From assembly GCA_002280565.1 (NCBI GenBank), contig NCEF01000001.1, positions 62,001 through 126,000 of the forward strand: a DNA stretch of 64,000 bases. Reading direction: 5' to 3'. Origin of the DNA: Sphingomonas sp. 32-66-10. Lineage in GTDB: Bacteria; Pseudomonadota; Alphaproteobacteria; Sphingomonadales; Sphingomonadaceae. Below the pieces are notes generated by a model. It was not told the origin of the DNA, searched no databases, and worked only from the letters and a program-made list of their open reading frames with translations. Shown one piece after another: positions 19,153-28,034 of this stretch; positions within the stretch are counted from its first letter, which is position 1; every line of letters starts with the position of its first letter. The position numbers and the translations under genes were made by a program.

Positions 19153-19473
19153 CGACTCGACATGACCTTCCACGCGCTCGCCGATCCCACGCGGCGCGGG
19201 ATGCTCGCCACCCTCGCTCAGGGCGAGAAGAGCATCGGCGAGCTGGCCCAGCCCTATGCGATGACCCTCGCCGGCGCCTCGAAGCACGTTCAGGTGCTAG
19301 AGCGCGCCGGCCTCGTCACCCGCCGCCGCGACGGGCGTACCCATCGCTGCGCGCTCAACCCAGCCCCGCTCGCCGAAGCAAATCAGTGGCTCCAGCAATG
19401 GGCGATGTTCTGGAACACGCGACTCGACGGGCTCGAAGCGCTGTTGCGCGAAGCAAAGGGAGACGGCGAATGA
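19144..19473 (+). CDS. ArsR family HTH transcriptional regulator
   Basis: A 109-aa winged-helix repressor. LADPTRRGMLATLAQGEKSIGELAQPYAM followed by ASKHVQVLERAGLVTRRRDGRTH (residues about 11-62) is the ArsR DNA-binding core. The metal-binding ELCVCDL motif is absent, so this is not an arsenic sensor. It belongs to the branch often encoded before SRPBCC/AHSA1 proteins, as here. The ATG at 19144 lies inside its own operator; a second Met at 19162 is an alternative. Its stop overlaps the next start (ATGA). Confidence 0.9.
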   Translation: MVERLDMTFHALADPTRRGMLATLAQGEKSIGELAQPYAMTLAGASKHVQVLERAGLVTRRRDGRTHRCALNPAPLAEANQWLQQWAMFWNTRLDGLEALLREAKGDGE

Positions 19474-19865
19474 CCAAGGCCACCCCATTCCTGATGTTCC
19501 AGCACGGCAAGGCGCAGGCCGCGCTCGACTTCTATATCGAGCATGTTCCCGACAGCCGCGTCGATGCGGTCGAACGCTTCGGCCCGGACGGTCCCGGCCC
19601 CGAGGGTACGATCATCCGCGCGCATGCAGTCATCGGCGGACAGCCAGTGATGGTCCATGACAGCTTCATCACCCACGGCTTCGACTTCACCCCCTCCTGG
19701 TCCTTCTTTCTCGATTGCGATGACGCCGTGACCTTCGACCGGCTGTTCGCGACCCTGTCAGAGGGCGGCGGCGTGCTGATGCCGCCCGGGAACTATGGCT
19801 GGAGCCGCAATTTCGCCTGGATCACCGACCGTTTCGGCGTGTCGTGGCAACTCAACCTCGCCTGA
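19470..19865 (+). CDS. VOC family (PhnB-like) protein
   Basis: A 131-aa vicinal-oxygen-chelate protein of the PhnB / 3-demethylubiquinone-9 methyltransferase-like type. Motifs include TPFLMFQHGKAQAALDFYIEHVPDS at the start, GQPVMVHDSF in the middle and WITDRFGVSWQLNLA at the end. These proteins are often paired with ArsR and AHSA1 partners, and their ligand is unknown. The ATG overlaps the ArsR stop, so it is the second gene of the operon. Annotation as a methyltransferase would be misleading, since there is no SAM-binding motif. Confidence 0.88.
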   Translation: MTKATPFLMFQHGKAQAALDFYIEHVPDSRVDAVERFGPDGPGPEGTIIRAHAVIGGQPVMVHDSFITHGFDFTPSWSFFLDCDDAVTFDRLFATLSEGGGVLMPPGNYGWSRNFAWITDRFGVSWQLNLA

Positions 19866-19877
19866 AGGAGGCGCATC

Positions 19878-20420
19878 ATGCCCGCACTGGAAATCCTCGC
19901 CCCGGACACATTGCGCATTGAGCGTATTCTCGACGCGCCACCTACGACGGTTTGGCGCTACCTGGTCGAGGCCGATCTGCGCCGGAAATGGTTCGCCGGA
20001 GGCACCGATGCCCGGGCGGGCGAGGAGGTCGCACTGGTGTTCGACCATGACAATCTGTCGGCGGACGACGTGCCGTACCCCGAAAAATACGCCAAATGGA
20101 AAGGCGCGGTCGGGCGCGAGCGGGTGGTCGAATATGACCCGCCGCACGTCTTCGCGATCGGCTGGGACGATGGCAAGGAGGGCACCGCCCGGTTCGAACT
20201 GTTCGCCGAAGGGGCCGACAAGACCCGCCTCGTTCTCACCCACAGCGGCATCACCGGCCCTGCCCCGATGGCCAATTTCGGCGGCGGCTGGCATTCGCAT
20301 CTTGCGGTGCTTCAGGAGCTGCTTGCGGGCGAACCCGTGCGTGACTTTTGGGCGCTGCATGCGCAATCGGAGGCGAAGGTCGCAGCCGCACTCGCGCAGG
20401 CTTCGACAAGCGGGGGATGA
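19878..20420 (+). CDS. SRPBCC family protein (AHSA1 domain)
   Basis: A 180-aa START/Bet-v1-fold protein that would hold a hydrophobic ligand in its cavity. It opens with RIERILDAPPTTVWRYLVEADLRRKWFAGG, the AHSA1 signature. TRLVLTHSGI lies in the middle, and a GGGWHSHLAVLQELLAGEPV helix follows near the C-terminus. GGAGG precedes the ATG and the gap from the VOC gene is 12 nt, so it is the third operon gene. The trio ArsR-VOC-SRPBCC probably responds to a small organic molecule; the ligand cannot be named from sequence. Confidence 0.88.
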   Translation: MPALEILAPDTLRIERILDAPPTTVWRYLVEADLRRKWFAGGTDARAGEEVALVFDHDNLSADDVPYPEKYAKWKGAVGRERVVEYDPPHVFAIGWDDGKEGTARFELFAEGADKTRLVLTHSGITGPAPMANFGGGWHSHLAVLQELLAGEPVRDFWALHAQSEAKVAAALAQASTSGG

Positions 20421-20437
20421 ATCCCTAGATCGGCGCG

Positions 20438-21463
20438 ATGTTGATCCTCGGCATCGAATCGAGCTGTGACGAAACCGCCGCCGCGCTGGTGACGGGCGAC
20501 CGCCGCATCCTGTCCCACCGTCTGGCGCGACAGGATGAGGCGCATCGCCCGTTCGGCGGCGTCGTCCCCGAAATCGCCGCGCGCGCACATGTCGAAGCGC
20601 TGGAGCCGCTGATCGCCGTCGCGTTCGAGGAAGCGGGGGTTACCCTTGCGGATGTCGACGCGGTCGCCGCTACCGCCGGGCCGGGGCTGATCGGCGGGGT
20701 GATGGTCGGCCTCGTCACCGGCAAGGCGCTGGCACACGCGGCCGGCAAGCCGCTGGTGGCGGTCAACCATCTCGAAGGGCACGCGCTGTCCCCGCGCCTC
20801 TCCGACCCCGACCTTGCCTTCCCCTATCTGCTGCTGCTCGTCTCCGGCGGGCATTGCCAGCTGCTGCTGGTCGAGGGGGTCGGCGCCTATCGCCGCCTCG
20901 CCACCACGATCGACGATGCGGCGGGCGAGGCGTTCGACAAGACCGCCAAACTGCTCGGCCTAGGCTTTCCCGGCGGCCCGGCGGTCGAGGCGGCGGCGAG
21001 GTCCGGCAACCCGCGCGCAGTGCCGCTGCCCCGCCCGCTGGTTGGATCGGGCGAGCCGCATTTCTCCTTCGCAGGCCTCAAGAGCGATGTCGCGCGCAAG
21101 GTCGGCAAGTTCGCGCCCGAAGATCTCGCCGCCTCGTTCCAGCGAGCGGTTGTCGACTGCCTGGTCGATCGCACCCGCATCGCGCTGGCCAAGGCACCCC
21201 AGGCCACCGCCCTCGTTGTCGCCGGCGGGGTCGCTGCCAACACCGCCGTCCGCGCGGCGCTGGAGACGCTGGCGGCAGACCATGGCCTGCGCTTCGTTGC
21301 GCCGCCGCTCTGGCTCTGCACAGACAATGCCGCCATGATCGCCTGGGCCGGAGTCGAACGGTTTGCGCTCGGCCTGACCGATCCGCTCGACATGCCCGCG
21401 CGCCCGCGCTGGCCGCTCGACCCGGATGCGGAAAAGGTGCGTGGTGCGGGGGTGAAGGCATGA
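20438..21463 (+). CDS. tsaD: tRNA N6-adenosine threonylcarbamoyltransferase
   Basis: A 341-aa subunit of the TsaBDE complex that places t6A at position 37 of ANN-decoding tRNAs. [17 protein letters not shown] opens the ASKHA fold, the iron ligands are His111 and His115 in NHLEGHALS, and the [13 protein letters not shown] and [10 protein letters not shown] segments are conserved. It is essential in most bacteria. Its stop overlaps the gpsA start (ATGA), an operon order known from other alphaproteobacteria. The first ATG matches the family N-terminus exactly. Confidence 0.96.
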   Translation: MLILGIESSCDETAAALVTGDRRILSHRLARQDEAHRPFGGVVPEIAARAHVEALEPLIAVAFEEAGVTLADVDAVAATAGPGLIGGVMVGLVTGKALAHAAGKPLVAVNHLEGHALSPRLSDPDLAFPYLLLLVSGGHCQLLLVEGVGAYRRLATTIDDAAGEAFDKTAKLLGLGFPGGPAVEAAARSGNPRAVPLPRPLVGSGEPHFSFAGLKSDVARKVGKFAPEDLAASFQRAVVDCLVDRTRIALAKAPQATALVVAGGVAANTAVRAALETLAADHGLRFVAPPLWLCTDNAAMIAWAGVERFALGLTDPLDMPARPRWPLDPDAEKVRGAGVKA

Positions 21464-22437
21464 AGATCGGGGTTCTCGGTGGTGGCGCATGGGGCACGGC
21501 GCTCGCTCAGGTCGCGGCGCGTAACGACCAGCCCGTGACGCTGTGGGCGCGCGAGGATGACGTCGTGGCGTCGATCAACGCGGCGCATGAGAATGCGTTG
21601 TTCCTTCCCGGCATCCCGCTCGCCCCGACGATCCGCGCGACCAGCGACCTGGCGGAACTCTCGGATTGCGACGCGCTGCTCGTCGTCGTCCCCGCGCAAT
21701 TCCTCCGCTCGGTTCTCGCGCAACTGCCTGCCGACAATCGCCCGCTGGTGCTGTGCGCCAAGGGGATCGAGGCGGGGACACAGAAGCTGGTGGCCGAGAT
21801 CGCCCGCGAGCTCCATCCCGACGCACCAGTCGCGGTCCTGTCCGGTCCGACCTTTGCGCATGAGGTGGCTAAGGGCCTGCCGACCGCCGTTACCCTCGCG
21901 TGTGAAGACGACGCGCTGCGCGATGCTCTGGCCGAGCGGCTCGGCGGCGCGACCTTCCGCACCTATGCCTCGTCCGACGTCACCGGCGCGGAGATTGGCG
22001 GCGCGGTCAAAAATGTCCTCGCCATCGCCTGTGGCGTGGTCGAGGGCGCCGGCCTCGGCCTCAACGCCCGCGCCGCGCTGATCGCGCGCGGCTTTGCCGA
22101 GATGACGCGCTTTGGCGTGGCGCGCGGCGGACGGCCAGAGACACTGGCGGGGCTGTCGGGGCTGGGCGACCTGGTCCTCACCTGTTCCTCGACCAATTCG
22201 CGCAACTTTTCGCTCGGCCTCGGCCTGGGTCAGGGAAAGGCGGCGGCCGAACTGCTCGCCGACCGCCGCACCGTCGCCGAAGGTGCCGCGACCGCGCCAG
22301 TGCTGCGTGAAGCGGCGCGTGCTGCCGGGGTCGACATGCCGGTGACCGAAGCCGTCTGCGCGCTGCTGGAGGGAACGCCGGTGCGCACCGTGGTCGACGC
22401 GCTGCTCGCCCGCCCGCCGCGCGGCGAAACCGCATGA
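21460..22437 (+). CDS. gpsA: glycerol-3-phosphate dehydrogenase [NAD(P)+]
   Basis: A 325-aa cytosolic enzyme that reduces dihydroxyacetone phosphate to sn-glycerol-3-phosphate for phospholipid synthesis. [17 protein letters not shown] is the Rossmann motif. [34 protein letters not shown] (with the catalytic Lys) and [17 protein letters not shown] are family signatures. The start overlaps the tsaD stop. The stop in turn overlaps the DUF1697 start, making a tight three-gene operon. Confidence 0.96.
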   Translation: MKIGVLGGGAWGTALAQVAARNDQPVTLWAREDDVVASINAAHENALFLPGIPLAPTIRATSDLAELSDCDALLVVVPAQFLRSVLAQLPADNRPLVLCAKGIEAGTQKLVAEIARELHPDAPVAVLSGPTFAHEVAKGLPTAVTLACEDDALRDALAERLGGATFRTYASSDVTGAEIGGAVKNVLAIACGVVEGAGLGLNARAALIARGFAEMTRFGVARGGRPETLAGLSGLGDLVLTCSSTNSRNFSLGLGLGQGKAAAELLADRRTVAEGAATAPVLREAARAAGVDMPVTEAVCALLEGTPVRTVVDALLARPPRGETA

Positions 22438-22964
22438 GATGGGCAGCGATGCTGCGGGGGATCAACCTCGGCAAGCGCCAGCTCAAGTCGGCGGAACTCA
22501 AGGCGGTGATCGAAGGACTGGGCTTCATCGACGTCAAGACCCTGCTCGCGTCGGGCAATGTCGTCTTCACCGCCCCTGATGCGCCCGCCGAACGGCTCGA
22601 AGCACAGATTCACGATGCGCTGGCCCTGGCGACGGGACTCAAATCCGAGATTTTCGTGCGCACGCCCGAAGAGGTGAACGCCGTCGTCGCCGCCAACCCC
22701 TTCCCCGATGCAGCGACCAATCGGCCCAGCTTCCTCGTCGTCACCTTCCACCGCAAGCCAGTCGATGCCGCCGCCGTCGATGCGCTGATGGCGGTCCATG
22801 ACGGCCCCGAGCGCGCCCGGGCGATCGACCGCGAACTCTATATCGATTTCCGGGAAGGTCAGGGGCGCTCGATGCTGCATGCCCCACTGGGCAAGGCGAC
22901 GCGCGATCCCGTCACCACCGCGCGCAACTGGAACACCGTGCTGAAGATCCGCGACGCGCTTTAG
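22434..22964 (+). CDS. DUF1697 family protein
   Basis: A 176-aa protein of the DUF1697 family, unknown function. The hallmark N-terminus WAAMLRGINLGKRQLKSAELKAVIEGLGF and the FVRTPEEVNAVVAANPF segment near residue 76 are clear. The C-terminus KATRDPVTTARNWNTVLKI is also typical. The fold is thought to be ferredoxin-like. It shares a 4-nt overlap with gpsA and is convergent with the AsmA gene, whose stop overlaps its own. No catalytic residues can be assigned. Confidence 0.88.
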   Translation: MRWAAMLRGINLGKRQLKSAELKAVIEGLGFIDVKTLLASGNVVFTAPDAPAERLEAQIHDALALATGLKSEIFVRTPEEVNAVVAANPFPDAATNRPSFLVVTFHRKPVDAAAVDALMAVHDGPERARAIDRELYIDFREGQGRSMLHAPLGKATRDPVTTARNWNTVLKIRDAL

Positions 22965-24799
22965 CGTAACGCCTGCGCAGCCAGACCTTTGCAGTCGGCA
23001 TCGGTCGCCAGCGGCGGGCGATCGCCGCCGATCGCATCGCCGAGCAGCTTCAGTACCCCGCCGACATTCGGCTTTGCGCCGTCGGGCAGGCGCATCACTG
23101 GTGCCTTGATCGTGCCCGAAACCGGCACCGGCTTGGTCAGGCGCAACAGGCTCTCCTTCTTGGGCGATCCGGTCATGGCGAGCGACAGCCGCTCATCCGA
23201 CAGGTCGACTGTCCCGGCAAAGCGCGACTGGCTGCGCGAGGTGTCGATCAGGAACGGCGACATGCGCCCGGTGCCATTCTTCACCTCGAGCCGCAAAATC
23301 ATGCAGCGCAGCGTCGCGACCTTATCCCGATCGACCAGCGCCCCGCGCCCGACGTCCAGGCCGAGATAGGAGGCGATATTGGCCGGAATCCGACCGGTCC
23401 CGCCGATCAGCGCGATGCTACCCGTCGACCGGCCAACCGCGCTGCGGATGGTATCCCCCGGCCCGGTCAGCCGCACGCGCCCCTGCAATGGCGCGTCGAG
23501 CACGCCATCCCCCGCCAGCGCCGCAATCCGACTGCCGCGCAGGGTCAGGTCGAGATCGAGCGTCGGTACCGACTTGCCGCCACGCTGATCGATCACCACG
23601 CGCCCCGCCAGCCGACCGGGGGTCATGTCCATCACGAACGGATCGACGGTCAGTTGCGCGTCTTCCAGCGCCAGCGTCGCCTGCGCCGCGCGAAAGCCGG
23701 GCGTCCCGACGATCCGGCCCACGCGCACGCGCAGCGCGCCGTCGACATCGCTCACGCTCTTGAGGTCGATCTGGGTCGCCGGGATCAGCCGGTCGCCCAG
23801 CCGAGCGCGCCGCGCGGCGGCAACCGCAAGACCGCGATCATTTGCGAGATCATCGAAACGGAATGTCGCGAGTGCGACATCGCCATCGATCCGCGTGCGA
23901 CCCGGCTCACTCTTGTCGATGCTGGCCGTAGCGCTCGTTAAGCGCGACTCGCCGATCGTCCCGGTCAGCCGCTCAACCTGCCACTGATCGCCCTTGCGCG
24001 ATATGCGTCCGACCAGCGCGACCGGCTGGGTCCCGAACAGCCCTGCCTCGATCACCCGATCGACGTCCAGCAAGTCCGCGCCCTGCGCCGAGATATCGAA
24101 CGCCATGTCGCGTGTGTTGAACGGCGCCGCCATCGCGCCCTGCACCGCGATCCGCGTGCGCGGCCCGGCCAGCCGCGCGCGGAACGGCCAGCGCACGCGC
24201 CCGGCGATCGGCGCACCGCGCACGTCGATGCTGACAGGCTCGTCCGCCAGCGCGCCAGTGCCCGACGCGCGAAAGCCGCGCGGGTCCGAATCGATCCGCA
24301 CCGCCAGACGGCGGTCCTTCTTCGCATCGCGATAGTCGAGGATCAAATTGCTGACTGCCAGCCGCTCGAGCCCGCTGCCACCACCGCTGCGTCGCTCCGA
24401 CTCACGCTCCCAATTCTTGCGTCCGTCCTTGGCGCGGATCAGCGTCAGGTGGCCATTGGCGGCCTCGACCGGTTCGGGAGCGAATCGGCCGGTGAGGATC
24501 GGCAGAACCGGCAAGCGCACGGTCAGGCGCTCGACCCGCACCATCTCGCCCGTCCCCGCCCAGTCCGGCTGGGCAATGCGCAAGTCGCGAATGTCGAGCA
24601 GCGGGCTGAACGAGAAGAACGACCGCCGCTCGATCGAACCGATCGTCACCGGCGCGCCGATCTGCGCCGACAATGACCGTTCCGCGCGCCCCTTGAACGC
24701 CCCCCAGGGCAGCATCGCGAGCAGCAGGAGCAGCAACGCGACCACCACGGCGATGCCGGTGGCGATACGGACGATCAGGGTACGGGAAGGCGCAGTCAT
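22961..24799 (-). CDS. AsmA family protein
   Basis: A 612-aa envelope protein with an N-terminal transmembrane anchor (about residues 8-30, rich in V, L and A) followed by a long periplasmic beta-rich region. The post-anchor segment GAFKGRAERSLSAQIGAPVTIGSIERRSFFSFSPLLDIRDLRI is the AsmA N-domain, and the C-terminal region with GLDVGRGALVDRDKVATLRC is the AsmA_2 part. Relatives (AsmA, TamB, YhdP) are thought to form grooves that carry phospholipid to the outer membrane. The ORF has no near same-strand partner. Confidence 0.85.
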   Translation of the reverse strand: MTAPSRTLIVRIATGIAVVVALLLLLLAMLPWGAFKGRAERSLSAQIGAPVTIGSIERRSFFSFSPLLDIRDLRIAQPDWAGTGEMVRVERLTVRLPVLPILTGRFAPEPVEAANGHLTLIRAKDGRKNWERESERRSGGGSGLERLAVSNLILDYRDAKKDRRLAVRIDSDPRGFRASGTGALADEPVSIDVRGAPIAGRVRWPFRARLAGPRTRIAVQGAMAAPFNTRDMAFDISAQGADLLDVDRVIEAGLFGTQPVALVGRISRKGDQWQVERLTGTIGESRLTSATASIDKSEPGRTRIDGDVALATFRFDDLANDRGLAVAAARRARLGDRLIPATQIDLKSVSDVDGALRVRVGRIVGTPGFRAAQATLALEDAQLTVDPFVMDMTPGRLAGRVVIDQRGGKSVPTLDLDLTLRGSRIAALAGDGVLDAPLQGRVRLTGPGDTIRSAVGRSTGSIALIGGTGRIPANIASYLGLDVGRGALVDRDKVATLRCMILRLEVKNGTGRMSPFLIDTSRSQSRFAGTVDLSDERLSLAMTGSPKKESLLRLTKPVPVSGTIKAPVMRLPDGAKPNVGGVLKLLGDAIGGDRPPLATDADCKGLAAQALR

Positions 24800-24842
24800 C
24801 GCCGCAGGACGCGCCGCGCGCGGATTTCGTTCCGGCTACGGT

Positions 24843-25004
24843 TCAGAAATCGATCGCGATGCCCTTCAGCTCCCAGTCGCCATAGCGCGTGGGATCGTTG
24901 CCGAGGGGGTCGCTCTCCGCCTTCTTCCCCGCCTCCGGCTTGGGCAAGGGCGGGCTCTTGGACAGATAGGCGGGCGGCTTCACATGATCGGGGCGCTTGC
25001 CCAT
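24843..25004 (-). CDS. DUF1674 (SDHAF4-like) protein
   Basis: A 53-aa protein whose C-terminus ends DPLGNDPTRYGDWELKGIAIDF, the DUF1674 signature. The mitochondrial relative SDHAF4 assists flavinylated succinate dehydrogenase assembly. The N-terminus is proline and lysine rich and likely disordered. The open frame runs far upstream only because it is antisense to htpX and the rsmB-like gene. The Met at 25004 gives a family-sized protein. No sdh genes are in the window, so the role is inferred from the family alone. Confidence 0.82.
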   Translation of the reverse strand: MGKRPDHVKPPAYLSKSPPLPKPEAGKKAESDPLGNDPTRYGDWELKGIAIDF

Positions 25005-25016
25005 GATGGTTCCTCG

Positions 25017-25046
25017 ATTGAAGCGGGACGTGACATTTCCCACATT
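25017..25046 (+). promoter_or_regulatory. possible sigma-32 heat-shock promoter for htpX
   Basis: ATTGAAG (25017-25023), 15 nt, then CCCACATT (25039-25046) resembles the sigma-32 pattern CTTGAAA-N(11-16)-CCCATNT. The predicted start is about 18 nt before the GTG of htpX. HtpX is a heat-shock protease in other bacteria, which fits, but the match is imperfect. Confidence 0.4.
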
Positions 25047-25070
25047 GGGGTGTGAAAGGATCGAATCCAA

Positions 25071-26024
25071 GTGAACGGCTTCAAGACGACGATGTTGCTG
25101 GCGGCGCTGACCGCCTTGTTCATGGCTTTGGGCTTCACCATTGGCGGGCGTGGCGGCATGATCATCGCACTGCTGGTCGCGGTGGGGATGAACCTCTTCA
25201 CCTATTGGAACGCCGACAAGATCGTGCTGAGCATGCACGGCGCGCGACAGGTCGATGCTGCATCGGCGCCGGAATTCTACAGTCTGGTCGCGGGTTTGGC
25301 GCAACGCGCGCAATTGCCGATGCCCAAGGTCTACATCATCGACTCGCCTCATCCGAATGCCTTCGCCACCGGCCGCAATCCTGAGAATGCGGCGGTCGCG
25401 GCGACAACCGGCCTGCTCAACATCCTCAACCGCGACGAGATTGCCGGCGTGATGGCGCATGAGCTGGCGCATGTCCGCAACCGCGACACGCTGATCATGA
25501 CAATGGTCGCGACGATTGCGGGTGCGATCTCGATGCTCGCCAATTTCGGCCTGTTCTTCCGCGGCGGCGACGACAATCGCGGCGCGTTTTTCGCCACCAT
25601 CCTCGCCGTCATCGTCGCGCCCTTTGCCGCGATGATCGTGCAGATGGCGATCAGCCGCACCCGCGAATATGGCGCGGACAAGGGCGGCGCAGAGATTTCC
25701 GGCAATCCGCGCGCACTCGCATCGGCACTGGCCAAGCTGGCGCGCGGCGCGGCGGCGGTCCCCAACCCGGTTGCGCAGCGCAATCCGGCGGCGTCGCAGC
25801 TGTACATCGTCCCCGGCCTGGCGCGCGGCGGCGACAGCCTCTTTTCGACCCATCCCGACACCGGCAACCGCATCGCGGCGCTGGAGGAACTGGCCGTCAC
25901 GATGGGCCAGAACGCCCCGCGCGACGTCTTCGCCGCCCCCGCGCCTGCCGAGCGTCCGTCTGCCTTGGGTGTCCGCGCAGCACCGCGTCGCGGCAGCGCA
26001 CTCGACCCGAACCGGCGCGGATGA
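25071..26024 (+). CDS. htpX: membrane zinc metalloprotease HtpX
   Basis: A 317-aa M48B protease that degrades misfolded inner-membrane proteins together with FtsH. Two N-terminal helices (residues about 8-25 and 30-47) are followed by the zinc motif HELAH (His130, Glu131, His134). A further hydrophobic region spans 142-185, with [19 protein letters not shown] carrying the third ligand. The start is GTG, set by the conserved N-terminus and a weak GGAT site. The C-terminal tail after residue 280 is proline and alanine rich. Confidence 0.94.
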   Translation: MNGFKTTMLLAALTALFMALGFTIGGRGGMIIALLVAVGMNLFTYWNADKIVLSMHGARQVDAASAPEFYSLVAGLAQRAQLPMPKVYIIDSPHPNAFATGRNPENAAVAATTGLLNILNRDEIAGVMAHELAHVRNRDTLIMTMVATIAGAISMLANFGLFFRGGDDNRGAFFATILAVIVAPFAAMIVQMAISRTREYGADKGGAEISGNPRALASALAKLARGAAAVPNPVAQRNPAASQLYIVPGLARGGDSLFSTHPDTGNRIAALEELAVTMGQNAPRDVFAAPAPAERPSALGVRAAPRRGSALDPNRRG

Positions 26025-26069
26025 CGCTTTGGAGGTGAACCTGCAGCCGTTTCGGCGTAGGGGGCGGTG

Positions 26070-27350
26070 ATGCCCCGCACTCCCGGTCATCGCCCCCCGC
26101 CCCGTCCCGCCAATCCTCCCGGCGTTCCCGCGCGCCTCGCCGCGCTGCGTCTGCTCGACGCCGTGTTGCGCCGCGGCCTTGCGATTGAACAGGCGCTCGA
26201 CGCCTCGACCCAGGGACTTGCGCCCTCCGACCGTGGCCTCGCGCACGCCATCGCAGCCGAGGCACTGCGTCGGCTCGTCGATCTCGACGACCTGATCGAC
26301 AGCGTGACGCGCAACCGCCTGCCCGATGATGCCAAGGCGCGCTTCGTCCTGCGCATCGCGCTGGTTCAGGCATTGCGCCTCGGCACCCCGCCGCACGCGG
26401 CGATTTCGACCGCGCTGCCGTTGGTTGATGGCGGCCCGCGCAAGCTGGTCCATGGCGTGTTCGGGACGCTGATGCGCCAGAATGCCGTGCTGACCGATCC
26501 GCCCGCGCTGCCGGGCGACGTCTATGCCCGGATCGCCGGTAATTGGGGCGAGCGCATCGCCGACGCCGCCTGCGCCGCCATCGCCGCACCGCCCCCACTC
26601 GACCTGACGCTGCGCGGCGGCGCGTCCGCCGAGGGCGAGAGCCTGCTTCCCGGCCATGTCCGGGTCGCGGCGGGCACCAGCATCGTCGAGCATGACGGCT
26701 TTGCCGAGGGCGACTGGTGGGTGCAGGATATCGCCGCCTCGCTCCCCGCCCGCCTGATCGGCGGCGGATCGGGCCGCGCGCTCGACCTGTGTGCCGCACC
26801 GGGCGGCAAGACGCTCCAGCTCGCCGCCGCCGGATGGGACGTCACTGCTGTCGATGCCTCGGAAAGTCGTCTGGCGCGACTTCACGAGAATTTGGAGCGC
26901 ACCGGCCTGTCCGCGACGGTCGTCACCGCCGACCTGCTCAACTGGGAGCCCGGCTTCGAAGCCGACGCCGTGCTGCTCGACGCGCCATGCAGCGCGACCG
27001 GCATCTTCCGCCGCCACCCCGATGTGCTCCACCGCGTCCGCCCGCGCCTGATCGCGGAGATGGCGGAGTTGCAGGCGCAACTCTTGCCGCGCGCGGCGCG
27101 CTGGGTTCGCCCCGGCGGGTTGATGGTCTATGCCACCTGCTCGCTCGAGCCAGAAGAGGGTGAGCAGCAGATCGAGCGCTTTCTGGCCGAGCACCCGGAC
27201 TTTGCGATCGACCCGGTCCTGCCCGATGAATTGCCCGAAGGCGTTGTCACGCACCCGCGTGGCTGGCTACGCACCCTGCCCGGCATGCTCGCGGAACAGG
27301 GCGGGCTTGACGGGTTTTTCATGGTGCGACTCATGCGAGTTGCCGCCTAG
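26070..27350 (+). CDS. RsmB/NOP family class I SAM RNA methyltransferase
   Basis: A 426-aa m5C RNA methyltransferase. The N-terminal 130 residues are a NusB-like RNA-binding domain (PARLAALRLLDAVLRRGLAIEQALD...). The catalytic domain has LDLCAAPGGKTLQLA (SAM motif I), LLDAPCSATGIFRRHPD and YATCSLEPEEGE with the two catalytic cysteines. It likely modifies 16S rRNA, as RsmB does at C967, although orthology to RsmB rather than a related enzyme is not proven. GTG at 26067 and ATG at 26070 are both possible starts. rpe follows 24 nt later. Confidence 0.88.
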   Translation: MPRTPGHRPPPRPANPPGVPARLAALRLLDAVLRRGLAIEQALDASTQGLAPSDRGLAHAIAAEALRRLVDLDDLIDSVTRNRLPDDAKARFVLRIALVQALRLGTPPHAAISTALPLVDGGPRKLVHGVFGTLMRQNAVLTDPPALPGDVYARIAGNWGERIADAACAAIAAPPPLDLTLRGGASAEGESLLPGHVRVAAGTSIVEHDGFAEGDWWVQDIAASLPARLIGGGSGRALDLCAAPGGKTLQLAAAGWDVTAVDASESRLARLHENLERTGLSATVVTADLLNWEPGFEADAVLLDAPCSATGIFRRHPDVLHRVRPRLIAEMAELQAQLLPRAARWVRPGGLMVYATCSLEPEEGEQQIERFLAEHPDFAIDPVLPDELPEGVVTHPRGWLRTLPGMLAEQGGLDGFFMVRLMRVAA

Positions 27351-27374
27351 AGTTGAGGTGATAAAGGGAAGGCC

Positions 27375-28034
27375 ATGAACCCGGTCCGCATCGCCCCGTC
27401 CATCCTGTCCGCCGATTTCGCCAAATTGGGCGAGGAAGTGCGCGCGATTGACGCGGCTGGGGCCGACTGGATCCATATCGACGTGATGGACGGTCACTTC
27501 GTCCCCAACATCACGATCGGCCCGGCCGTGATCAAGACGCTGCGCCCGCACAGTGCCAAGCCGTTCGACGTCCATTTGATGATCGCCCCGGTCGATCCGA
27601 TGCTGGAGGCATTTGCCGAGGCTGGCGCGGACTGCCTGTCGGTCCATCCCGAAAGCGGCCCGCACCTCCACCGCACGCTCCAGACGATCAAGGGCTTGGA
27701 CAAGCGCGCCGGTGTCGTGCTCAACCCTGCGACGCCGGTCGATGTTGTCGATCATGTCATGGACCAGATTGACCTGATCCTGGTGATGAGCGTCAACCCG
27801 GGGTTCGGCGGGCAGAAGTTCATCGAGAGCCAGCTCGCCAAGATTTCAGCCCTGCGCGCGAAGATCGACACCAGCGGCCGGTCGATCGACCTTGAGGTCG
27901 ATGGCGGGGTCGATCGCACCAACGCCGCGCGGGTGATTGCCGCCGGAGCCGATGCGCTCGTCGCGGGCACTGCGGCGTTCAAGGGCGGCCCTTCGGCCTA
28001 TGCCGACAACATTGCCGCGTTGCGGGCGGGGTGA
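27375..28034 (+). CDS. rpe: ribulose-phosphate 3-epimerase
   Basis: A 219-aa TIM-barrel enzyme interconverting ribulose-5-phosphate and xylulose-5-phosphate. Metal and catalytic residues are in [56 protein letters not shown] and [12 protein letters not shown], all intact. Its stop overlaps the GTG start of the heparinase-like gene. The rsmB-like, rpe, heparinase-like and purH genes run in one direction and probably share some read-through. Confidence 0.96.
   Translation: MNPVRIAPSILSADFAKLGEEVRAIDAAGADWIHIDVMDGHFVPNITIGPAVIKTLRPHSAKPFDVHLMIAPVDPMLEAFAEAGADCLSVHPESGPHLHRTLQTIKGLDKRAGVVLNPATPVDVVDHVMDQIDLILVMSVNPGFGGQKFIESQLAKISALRAKIDTSGRSIDLEVDGGVDRTNAARVIAAGADALVAGTAAFKGGPSAYADNIAALRAG

Noticed and set aside
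24843..27254. 803-aa minus-strand open frame opposite htpX and the rsmB-like gene
   Set aside because: Only its last 53 residues (DUF1674) are real; the rest is antisense to two clear genes.
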